The notes under the pieces were generated by a model. The model was given only the letters and a program-made list of their open reading frames with translations. It had not been told where the DNA came from and made no database searches. The position numbers and the translations under genes are program-made. A DNA stretch of 7,647 nt from an uncultured Eubacteriales bacterium (lineage in GTDB: Bacteria > Bacillota > Clostridia > Oscillospirales > Acutalibacteraceae). Below, piece after piece: positions 1 to 5,558 of the stretch (positions within the stretch are counted from its first letter, which is position 1; the number at the start of each line of letters is the position of its first letter). The DNA lies in NCBI GenBank assembly GCA_910580045.1, contig CAJTXF010000095.1, positions 1 through 7,647 on the forward strand. The letters are read 5' to 3'.

Positions 1-58
1 TCCTTTCATATTTTTGGCTTAAGGGGCTTGACTTTTTATTTGCAGGCTTTTTTCTTCT

Positions 59-87
59 ATTATAGGTGAACCAGCGGGGATTGTCAA
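59..87 (-). promoter_or_regulatory. Consensus sigma-A promoter firing out of the left edge
   Basis: On the minus strand, TTGACA (87-82) is followed by exactly 17 nt and then TATAAT (64-59), a perfect match to both consensus hexamers. It starts only 20 bp after the MATE stop codon. The expected transcript begins near position 52 and leaves the window at position 1. A GAAAGGA stretch at 1-7 on that strand could be the ribosome-binding site of a gene whose start lies just outside. I see no T-tailed hairpin between the MATE stop and this promoter, so read-through from the MATE gene is possible. Confidence 0.85.
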
Positions 88-106
88 GAAGTAAGCTGGG
101 GCCCGA

Positions 107-1492
107 TTATGTTCCGCTCTCCCCCGGCCCGATATGTCCCGCAGCCTTTTTGCACCGCTCCAGCCAGCCCATCCGGCAGTAGTACACCAAAAACACTGCC
201 GCTGTGACCACCCAGGTCACTGGATAGGTCATGGCCACCATCTGCATGGTGGAGTGCATGGGCAGAACCACCAAGACCCACAGCAGCCGCAGTCCGCATA
301 TCCCGAACAGGGAAATCACCATGGGCTGTATAGCCTCCCCCGCCCCGCGGATAGCCCCGGAGAAGATTTCAACACAGACAAAGGCGACGTAAAAAGGGGC
401 CAGCACCCACAGAAAATCCTGGCCCAGAGCAATGACTGTGGGGTCTCCCGTAAAGAAGCGGAGCAAGGGCTCCATAAACAAGAGCATGGCCACGCTCAGA
501 GCTGCGGTGACTCCCATTGTCATGGCCAGACAGATTCTCACGCTCCGGCGCACCCGGTCATATTTCCGTGCCCCAAAGTTCTGGCCAACAAAGGTGGTGA
601 TGGCAATGCCAAAGGCCCCCATCACCATCCAGATAAAGCCGTCAATCTTGCCAATGGCTGCCCAAGAGGCAATGGCGTCCGTGCCAAAAGAGTTGATGCT
701 GGCCTGCATCACCAGGTTGGAGAGGGAGTACAGCACAGACTGCAGGCCTGTGGGCAGGCCAATGCGGATGACGTTTTTCAGGATGCTGCGCTCGAAGCGG
801 ATGCGGCGCAGTTCCACCCGGTAAGCTTCATGGGTAAGGGTGAGCCGCAGGAGAATAAGCAGGGCGCTTACCCCCTGGGACAGGGCCGTGGCCAGCGCCA
901 CCCCCAGCACGCCCCAGTGGAAAGCCACCACGAACAGCAAATCAAGCACAATGTTCACCAGGCAGCAGACGATAAGTACATAGAGGGGCATTTTTGAGTC
1001 GCCGATGGCCCGGAGGATACCAGTACCCACATTGTAAATCATGCAGAATAAAATGCCGCCATAGTACACGTTCAGATAGAGCAGAGCGTCCTCCAGAATT
1101 TCCCCCGGCACTCCCAGAAGGAGCAGGGCTGGCCGGGCAGTAAGCAGACCCAATACCAAGATGATTCCCCCGCCGGCCAGGGCCAGCGCCATGGAGGTAT
1201 GCACTGCATTGGAGAGGGCTTTCCAGTCCCCGCCCCCAAAGAACTGGGAAATAATCACCGTGGCGCCAGAAGATACCCCCACAAAAAAGCCCACCAGCAG
1301 GTTAATCAGCGTGCCGGTGGTGCCCACCGCTGCCAGGGCCTGGGTGCCCACATACTGGCCGACAATAATGGTGTCAACCATATTGTAAAGCTGCTGGAAG
1401 AATGTACCGATAAGGATGGGGAAAAAGAAGAGCAGAAGCTGCTTCCAGATGACCCCTTCCGTGATGCTGTTTTCTTTCACGACCTGTGCCAT
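107..1492 (-). CDS. MATE-family multidrug/sodium efflux transporter
   Basis: A 461-residue, highly hydrophobic protein with the length and repeated hydrophobic segments (about 12) of a MATE antiporter. These inner-membrane pumps export drugs or metabolites using a Na+ or H+ gradient. The N-terminal signature is clear: residues 31-57 contain FFQQLYNMVDTIIVGQ followed by YVG and ALAAVG, the typical first-helix region. A second-half repeat contains AAIGKIDGF and VGQNFGA. The start chosen is the ATG at 1492 (MAQVVKEN), preceded by AAAGGAGA. The frame stays open to a TTG at 1564, but that codon lies in the predicted -35 box and the ATG at 1537 lies in the -10 box, so neither can be translated from this promoter. 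The divergent XRE gene is a natural candidate regulator. The substrate cannot be told from sequence. The family call is secure. Confidence 0.95.
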   Translation of the reverse strand: MAQVVKENSITEGVIWKQLLLFFFPILIGTFFQQLYNMVDTIIVGQYVGTQALAAVGTTGTLINLLVGFFVGVSSGATVIISQFFGGGDWKALSNAVHTSMALALAGGGIILVLGLLTARPALLLLGVPGEILEDALLYLNVYYGGILFCMIYNVGTGILRAIGDSKMPLYVLIVCCLVNIVLDLLFVVAFHWGVLGVALATALSQGVSALLILLRLTLTHEAYRVELRRIRFERSILKNVIRIGLPTGLQSVLYSLSNLVMQASINSFGTDAIASWAAIGKIDGFIWMVMGAFGIAITTFVGQNFGARKYDRVRRSVRICLAMTMGVTAALSVAMLLFMEPLLRFFTGDPTVIALGQDFLWVLAPFYVAFVCVEIFSGAIRGAGEAIQPMVISLFGICGLRLLWVLVVLPMHSTMQMVAMTYPVTWVVTAAVFLVYYCRMGWLERCKKAAGHIGPGESGT

Positions 1493-1505
1493 AGTACTTT
1501 TAAGT

Positions 1506-1513
1506 TCTCCTTT
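1506..1513 (-). promoter_or_regulatory. Ribosome-binding site of the MATE gene, long spacing
   Basis: The minus strand reads AAAGGAGA, with its AGGAG core at 1511-1507. The core is 14 nt from the ATG at 1492, about twice the 7-nt spacing of three of the four other minus-strand genes in the window. It is the only good Shine-Dalgarno before any in-frame start. It therefore decides the start, while suggesting less than optimal initiation. Confidence 0.65.
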
Positions 1514-1535
1514 CAATTTGCGCAGACTGCCCTTC

Positions 1536-1564
1536 ATTGTACACCAGGGCCAGGAAAAAAGCAA
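1536..1564 (-). promoter_or_regulatory. Promoter of the MATE gene
   Basis: On the minus strand, TTGCTT (1564-1559), a 17-nt spacer and TACAAT (1541-1536) form a good sigma-A promoter. The -35 matches consensus at 4 of 6 bases and the -10 at 5 of 6. Transcription should begin near 1529, giving a leader of about 37 nt before the ATG at 1492. Its placement rules out the longer in-frame starts. Confidence 0.7.
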
Positions 1565-1571
1565 GACAGCC

Positions 1572-1587
1572 AGGGAAATATTTCCCT
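1572..1587. repeat. 16-bp perfect palindrome upstream of the MATE promoter
   Basis: AGGGAAATATTTCCCT is a perfect inverted repeat with no spacer. It begins 8 bp upstream of the MATE -35 box, in the shared region between the two divergent genes. The symmetry suits a dimeric DNA-binding protein. It has no T-tract placed for termination and no gene end nearby, so operator is the better reading. The XRE product encoded next door is the simplest candidate ligand, by inference. Confidence 0.5.
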
Positions 1588-1602
1588 AGCCGCTCTCCTG
1601 CT

Positions 1603-1618
1603 GGTTGAGTCTTCAACC
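1603..1618. repeat. Inverted repeat GGTTGA-N4-TCAACC between the divergent promoters
   Basis: GGTTGA (1603-1608) and TCAACC (1613-1618) are exact inverted copies separated by GTCT. A second pair overlaps it: AACCGG (1615-1620) and CCGGTT (1634-1639), the latter ending just before the XRE -35 box. The stretch thus carries several GGTT/AACC half-sites in alternating orientation, as expected of a multi-site operator for autoregulation of the XRE gene. Confidence 0.45.
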
Positions 1619-1640
1619 GGCAGGCTAACCCGCCCGGTTA

Positions 1641-1669
1641 TTGCGCTTTCCTCCCTGGCGGGGTATACT
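1641..1669 (+). promoter_or_regulatory. Promoter of the XRE regulator gene
   Basis: TTGCGC (1641-1646), a 17-nt spacer and TATACT (1664-1669). The -10 matches consensus at 5 of 6 bases, while the -35 matches only TTG. The expected start near 1676 gives a leader of about 25 nt carrying the ribosome-binding site. A weak -35 box is compatible with a regulator kept at low level or autoregulated. Confidence 0.65.
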
Positions 1670-1700
1670 GGGAACAGAAGTCAGAAAGGAGCTGAAACAT

Positions 1701-2252
1701 ATGAAAACCGACCCAATGAAAACAGGCAGGCGTATCTACACCCTGCGCAAATCCCTGGGCATGACCCAGAATCAGCTGGCCGACCGGCTCCAGGTCTCCT
1801 TCCAGGCAGTGAGCAAGTGGGAGCGGGGCGAGACCCTGCCGGACGTGGCCCTGCTCCCCGATTTGGCAGAGGTTCTGGAAACCACCATTGACAACCTGCT
1901 GACAGAAAAGGAGCGCCCAGGGGGCAGAAAGCCCAAGGAGGAGTTCACCCGCACGGCCACTGTGGCCCAGATGCGGGAGGGCATTGAGTGCTTTGTGCGC
2001 ATGGGCGAGCTGCTGGGTAAGGACTGCATCTACTACTATGCAGCCATCGGCGGCGTGAACCTGCGGATGAACGCGGATATGGAGGAGCACCTGAGCAACC
2101 CGGAGCACAAGGAAATCTGTGTCCTGGAAGCCGCTATCCAAAACATGATGAACGGGGTCTACTTTGAACCGGAGGATTTACGCACCGGCTTCCGGGTGCC
2201 CCGGGTCACGGAGATGGCCCTGGAGTTTGCCAAAAAGTACGGGATTCTCTAA
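1701..2252 (+). CDS. XRE-family HTH transcriptional regulator with unknown C-terminal domain
   Basis: 183 residues. Residues 8-67 form a Cro/C1-type helix-turn-helix. The motif begins LRKSLGMTQNQLADRL and continues through VSFQAVSKWERG and LPDVALLPDLAEVL, ending TTIDNLL, which is typical of Firmicute XRE regulators. Residues 68-80 are a charged linker (KERPGGRKPKEE). Residues 81-183 form a soluble, mixed alpha/beta-looking domain with no membrane segment and no motif I recognise; it may sense a ligand or mediate dimerisation. The ATG at 1701 follows AGGAG (1687-1691) by 9 nt. An in-frame TTG at 1641 is the -35 box and is rejected. The gene is divergent from the MATE gene, with about 208 bp between start codons, so control of the pump and of itself is the natural inference. 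Confidence 0.92.
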   Translation: MKTDPMKTGRRIYTLRKSLGMTQNQLADRLQVSFQAVSKWERGETLPDVALLPDLAEVLETTIDNLLTEKERPGGRKPKEEFTRTATVAQMREGIECFVRMGELLGKDCIYYYAAIGGVNLRMNADMEEHLSNPEHKEICVLEAAIQNMMNGVYFEPEDLRTGFRVPRVTEMALEFAKKYGIL

Positions 2253-2259
2253 ATCAAAT

Positions 2260-2297
2260 GTCCCCCGGAGGGTTTCCTTCGGGGGACTTGCTGTTTT
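2260..2297. terminator. Bidirectional intrinsic terminator between convergent genes
   Basis: Positions 2260-2271 pair with 2276-2287 (GTCCCCCG against CGGGGGAC, continued by GAGG against CCTT with one G-U pair) around a GTTT loop, a 12-bp stem. On the plus strand the tail is TTGCTGTTTT. On the minus strand the tail is CATTTGATTT. The hairpin lies 7 bp after the XRE stop and about 30 bp beyond the stop of the convergent binding-protein gene, so it can serve both. Confidence 0.85.
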
Positions 2298-2317
2298 CCC
2301 GGGCAAGACTTGGCGGC

Positions 2318-3847
2318 TTACCCCTCGGCCAGCTGGTAGCGCACATCCCGCAGGAAGGTGGTCACCGCCTTTTCGATGTCCGCCTGGGTGGCCCCTGACC
2401 AGTGCTCCAGGTCCCCCAGCTGCTCATAGGCCATCTGGTCCAGCTCACAGGGAATGCGGGCCTGGTCAATCTCCACGTCCAGGATGGGAAAGTCACTGTC
2501 ATCAAACTCCACCTGGCCCAGGGAACTCCGGCGCTTGTCGTCCAACTCCCGGGTAAGGCCGTGCCGCTCCATAACAGCCTGCCACCGGGCCTGGGCAAAG
2601 CCCTTATACCGCACAGGCCAGCCCGGACCAGGGGTAAGCATAGGGTCAAAACCAATATCGACCACCGAGCCGTCCGAACCCTGCAAGGCCCCGCCGTGCT
2701 GGACCTCCGGGCTCAGCATGGTACGCAGGAAGTCATAGGCCCAGGCCTTGTACTCACTCCCGGCGCTGACTGCGCCCCAATAGCTGACGCTGGCGGTCAG
2801 GCTCCCGTCTATGGCGCGGACAGGGACCATGTCGATCTCCACGCCCAGGTGCTTGGCCAGCACGGCCGGCTCCAGGAGGTGTTCCAGCTGATAGGTGAAG
2901 GAGGGCATCTGCGCATCGGAGAAGGGCCCGGAGGAACCGGAGATGTAATCCATAACATCATCGTTATTCACCCACTCAGATTCCCCTAGAGATTGGTAAT
3001 AGGCTCCCTGCCGCTCCTCCCACTTTATCTCCCCATCAAAATAGGCCTCCAGCTCATCCTGCTTTAGAAGCGCTTCTTCCTTCTCATAGTCGCAGATCTG
3101 AGGGAAATGGTTGAGAAGCCATTCCGTGGTGGTAAAAAAGCTGTTCCAGCAGGGCACGTCCAACTGGGACTCAAAAAATTTCTGGACGCCCCCCTCCATC
3201 AGCTCCACAGCTTCTCCGGCCTTTTCCGCGTCCTTTCGGACCGCGAACACCTCCATACTGTACCACAGGGGCAGAATATACCGCTTCCCCTTATAGACCC
3301 CGGCCTCCATCACGGCAGGCTGCAGCTCCTCGGTATGTAAGTCCTTGTCAGCATTGTAATAGCCGCTGATGTCCGCAAACATGCCGTTGGTCATAGCCTG
3401 GGAAGGGTCCTTGAACACCATCTCAAAGCCCCTGTACAGTTCCGGCTCAGAAATACTGGGTTGCAGGTAGATATCCGGCACGTCCCCCGCGGCCAGGGCC
3501 ACCCGCTGCTGCTGTATGACCTGCTCCCGGTTGTCCTTGGAAATGGAGGGGTTCTCCACCTCGATTTTTACATTGGGATGTTCTTTCTCATACCAGTCGA
3601 TGATGGGTCTTAGAAAATCATTAAAATATGATTTCTTTTCCAAGCGCACAATCTCGGCGTCATTGCCCCACATGGTGCGCTCGCTGAGAATTTTCAGGGT
3701 GACGGGCTCATCCTCGTCCAGCTCCTGCCGGTGGTCCACAGGGGCCGTGGGCGGAGCGTCCTCCTTCGGGGCAGCGCTGCAGGCAAACAAGCTCAGCAGC
3801 AGGGCGGCACAGAGCAGCAGGCTCATAAACCGGGCCAGGAATTTCAT
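2318..3847 (-). CDS. ABC-type extracellular solute (sugar) binding lipoprotein
   Basis: 509 residues. A lipoprotein signal peptide runs from MKFLARF through a hydrophobic core to the lipobox LFAC, with Cys23 as the lipid-anchored residue. A disordered linker rich in A, P, D and E follows (24-48). The body resembles the solute-binding family 1 (carbohydrate) fold. It contains IIDWYEKEHPNVKIEVE (about 82-98), the typical GDVPDIYLQP (121-130), a YILPLWYSMEVFAVRKD strand region and a C-terminal SPEV segment. It is longer than the usual 400-450. The start at 3847 has AGGAGG at 3860-3855 with a 7-nt spacer. No ABC permease or ATPase lies in the window, so it is an orphan binding protein here. Partner permeases may be elsewhere, or it may act as a sensor component. 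The sugar ligand is unknown. Confidence 0.88.
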   Translation of the reverse strand: MKFLARFMSLLLCAALLLSLFACSAAPKEDAPPTAPVDHRQELDEDEPVTLKILSERTMWGNDAEIVRLEKKSYFNDFLRPIIDWYEKEHPNVKIEVENPSISKDNREQVIQQQRVALAAGDVPDIYLQPSISEPELYRGFEMVFKDPSQAMTNGMFADISGYYNADKDLHTEELQPAVMEAGVYKGKRYILPLWYSMEVFAVRKDAEKAGEAVELMEGGVQKFFESQLDVPCWNSFFTTTEWLLNHFPQICDYEKEEALLKQDELEAYFDGEIKWEERQGAYYQSLGESEWVNNDDVMDYISGSSGPFSDAQMPSFTYQLEHLLEPAVLAKHLGVEIDMVPVRAIDGSLTASVSYWGAVSAGSEYKAWAYDFLRTMLSPEVQHGGALQGSDGSVVDIGFDPMLTPGPGWPVRYKGFAQARWQAVMERHGLTRELDDKRRSSLGQVEFDDSDFPILDVEIDQARIPCELDQMAYEQLGDLEHWSGATQADIEKAVTTFLRDVRYQLAEG

Positions 3848-3892
3848 AGGACATCCTCCTTTTTTGTCTGTAATAAACAAACCATGATTTTC

Positions 3893-3921
3893 ATTATAGC
3901 ATAGAGGGAATATTCTGTCAA
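3893..3921 (-). promoter_or_regulatory. Perfect consensus promoter of the binding-protein gene
   Basis: On the minus strand TTGACA (3921-3916) and TATAAT (3898-3893) are separated by 17 nt, matching consensus at all 12 bases. The start should be near 3886, with a leader of about 39 nt. The spacer contains the 8-bp palindrome GAATATTC (3908-3915) directly against the -35 box, a possible operator half. The strength implies high expression unless repressed, and makes this gene a separate unit from the upstream operon. Confidence 0.9.
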
Positions 3922-3926
3922 TGCAG

Positions 3927-3951
3927 CAGCCGCCGACAGTGCCGGCGGCTG
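3927..3951 (-). terminator. Hairpin at the end of the glycosyltransferase operon
   Basis: CAGCCGCCG (3927-3935) and CGGCGGCTG (3943-3951) form a perfect 9-bp, GC-rich stem with a 7-nt loop. It starts 4 bp after the stop codon of the GT2 gene, the right place for a terminator. No U-rich tail follows on the minus strand; the next bases run straight into the -35 box of the binding-protein promoter 5 bp away. It may be an imperfect terminator, an RNA-end stabiliser or an operator. Confidence 0.5.
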
Positions 3952-3955
3952 TCTA

Positions 3956-4756
3956 TCACGGTTTATACGCCCCCACCGCGTTTTTCAGCAGAATCTTCAT
4001 CAGCTCCGCGTTGCCCCTGAATGGGGAAATCTTGGTGGGGGTCTTCCCTGTTTTGGGGTAGGCCCGGGTCACAGGAATTTCGCATACCCGATACCCCAGC
4101 TGGGTCGCCCGCACGGAGAGATATGCCAGCAGCTCGTAGGTCTGGAACACATCCCGCAGGGGAGCTACCCGGGAGTCCAACAGATACCTGGCCGAGTAAG
4201 CCCGGTAGGCGTTGGTGGTGTCCGTGAACCACTGCCCAGCAGTCAGGGAGATAATGGGTGCGTGAATCAGCCGCACGGAAACCAGCCGTACAGGCGGGGT
4301 GTTGACAGCCTGCCCCCCCTTCACAAACCGGGAGCCCTGGATGAAGTCGCAGCCCTCTCGGAGCTTGTCCACAAACCTGGGCACGTCCTCTATGCTGTCC
4401 TTGTTGTTGCCGTCCACAGTGACAATTCCCTTGTAGCCCCTCTGCAGGGCCCACCAGATGCCCATACGCAGCTGGGCCCCCTGCCTGCCCTCATCCTGTT
4501 TGACGAGAAGGGTATTCACCCCCAGGGCCTGCAGGCGCTCCTCCTCCGTGCTGCCGTCAGTGGAGCCCCCGTCACATAGGACAATATCTACCCAGCTGCC
4601 CACGCAGGCCGCAGCGGCCCGCTCCAGCTCCCTGAGGATGCGCTCCCCCTCGTTGATGATGGGGATAAGCAGGGCGTAGTCCTTGCTCTTGGGGGCAAAC
4701 TCGCTGTAGGCGAAGGCTGGTACCCCCTTCTGCTTTTTGCTGATTTTCCTCTCCAT
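3956..4756 (-). CDS. GT2 glycosyltransferase, DPM-synthase-like (polyprenyl-phosphate sugar synthesis)
   Basis: 266 residues, GT-A fold family 2. Visible motifs are the nucleotide-binding start LLIPIINEGE (29-38), LCDGGSTDGS (60-69) and VDGNNKDSIEDV (114-125), where D115-G-N117 stands in the DXD position. FIQGSRF (138-144) and FTDTTNAYRAYS (177-188) follow, and the C-terminal ITRAYPK-type segment reads PVTRAYPKTGKTPTKISPF. There is no C-terminal membrane anchor, so it resembles the soluble single-domain DPM1 type. Such enzymes move a sugar from a nucleotide donor onto polyprenyl phosphate at the cytoplasmic face. The start at 4756 has AGGAGG at 4767-4762 with a 5-nt spacer. The frame is open up to an ATG at 4789, which has no ribosome-binding site and overlaps the upstream gene. 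It is last in the three-gene operon. Donor sugar and lipid acceptor are inferred, not shown. Confidence 0.88.
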   Translation of the reverse strand: MERKISKKQKGVPAFAYSEFAPKSKDYALLIPIINEGERILRELERAAAACVGSWVDIVLCDGGSTDGSTEEERLQALGVNTLLVKQDEGRQGAQLRMGIWWALQRGYKGIVTVDGNNKDSIEDVPRFVDKLREGCDFIQGSRFVKGGQAVNTPPVRLVSVRLIHAPIISLTAGQWFTDTTNAYRAYSARYLLDSRVAPLRDVFQTYELLAYLSVRATQLGYRVCEIPVTRAYPKTGKTPTKISPFRGNAELMKILLKNAVGAYKP

Positions 4757-4769
4757 CTCTGCCTCCTCA
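4757..4769 (-). promoter_or_regulatory. Ribosome-binding site of the GT2 gene overlapping the upstream stop
   Basis: AGGAGG (4767-4762) begins on the last base of the TGA stop (4769-4767) of the upstream isomerase gene and lies 5 nt before the ATG at 4756. This arrangement fixes the start and indicates translational coupling between the two genes. It also argues against the longer ATG start at 4789. Confidence 0.8.
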
Positions 4770-5558
4770 GCCGAAAATTCCACTGACATAGCTCAGGGCC
4801 CGCTCCACCTCCGCCATATCCTCCACCCGGCCCATCTCAATTGAAACATAGCCCCTGTAGCCCTCGTCTTCCAACAGGCGGCGTAGGGCCTGGTGGAGCT
4901 CCCGCCGCTCTTTCAGCGGGGGCAGGCCTGGCTCACTGATGTGCACATGAGAGATATCGCTGACCCGGCCAGTCAGCAAATCCAGGCTCTCTCCATTCTC
5001 AATCAAGGCCCCCATGTCCAGGTTCAGTCTGAGCCCTGGACTGCCTGCCTGCTGGATGATTTCCAGCACGGAGGGGATGTCATTCATAAAATTAGTGCGG
5101 TAGATGGGCGGATTAGGCTCCAGGCCGATGGATATGCTCTTGGTCTGTGCTATGTCCCCCAGGGCGCGGAAGAGCTCCAGCGCAGGCTTCAAGTCCGCGC
5201 CCTCGGGCCGGTTCCGGTTCACCGGGCACCCGAAGACCAGGTTTTTGCATCCTATCGCTTGGGCGAACCTCAGCGCCGCCCCGGTGTACTCCAAAAGGGC
5301 CTGGCGCTCCTGAGGCGGACCGAACAGCTTCTCCTTCCTGCCATACCAGATGGACTGGATAGAGGGAACTTCCAGCCCGTACTCCGCCCGGACGCTTTGA
5401 GTCCAGGCAGCGGCCTCCTCCAAACGTGCATAGGGCTGCTCCGGGAAAATGCGGGTAGGGGCGATTTCCAGCCCGGTGAAGCCGTATTTTTGCAGAAGGG
5501 CGTAGGCGGCCCGGTCCTGCTCCGGGCCCCAGGCAATATTGGACATAGACAGTTTCAT
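4767..5558 (-). CDS. Sugar phosphate isomerase/epimerase, xylose-isomerase-like TIM barrel
   Basis: 263 residues, the usual size of the AP-endonuclease-2/xylose-isomerase-like family. The candidate divalent-metal ligands all appear: Glu147 in IGLEPNPP, Asp181 in LNLDMGAL, His206 in HVHISEPG and Glu241 in SIEM. The N-terminal GFTGLEIAPTR (26-36) is the first barrel strand. Members of this family interconvert ketoses, epimerise sugars or act on inositol derivatives; the substrate here is unknown. The start at 5558 has AGGAGG (5571-5566) with a 7-nt spacer. Its ATG overlaps the upstream TGA as ATGA. The open frame runs on to 5846, but that extension lies wholly inside the upstream gene and is rejected. 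Position between two glycosyltransferase-like genes suggests it supplies or shapes their sugar. Confidence 0.88.
   Translation of the reverse strand: MKLSMSNIAWGPEQDRAAYALLQKYGFTGLEIAPTRIFPEQPYARLEEAAAWTQSVRAEYGLEVPSIQSIWYGRKEKLFGPPQERQALLEYTGAALRFAQAIGCKNLVFGCPVNRNRPEGADLKPALELFRALGDIAQTKSISIGLEPNPPIYRTNFMNDIPSVLEIIQQAGSPGLRLNLDMGALIENGESLDLLTGRVSDISHVHISEPGLPPLKERRELHQALRRLLEDEGYRGYVSIEMGRVEDMAEVERALSYVSGIFG

Noticed and set aside
134..997. Long plus-strand open frame opposite the MATE gene
   Set aside because: It is antisense to a clear transporter gene, very rich in H, Q, P and G, has no ribosome-binding site and no recognisable domain. It reflects GC-rich codon bias on the other strand.
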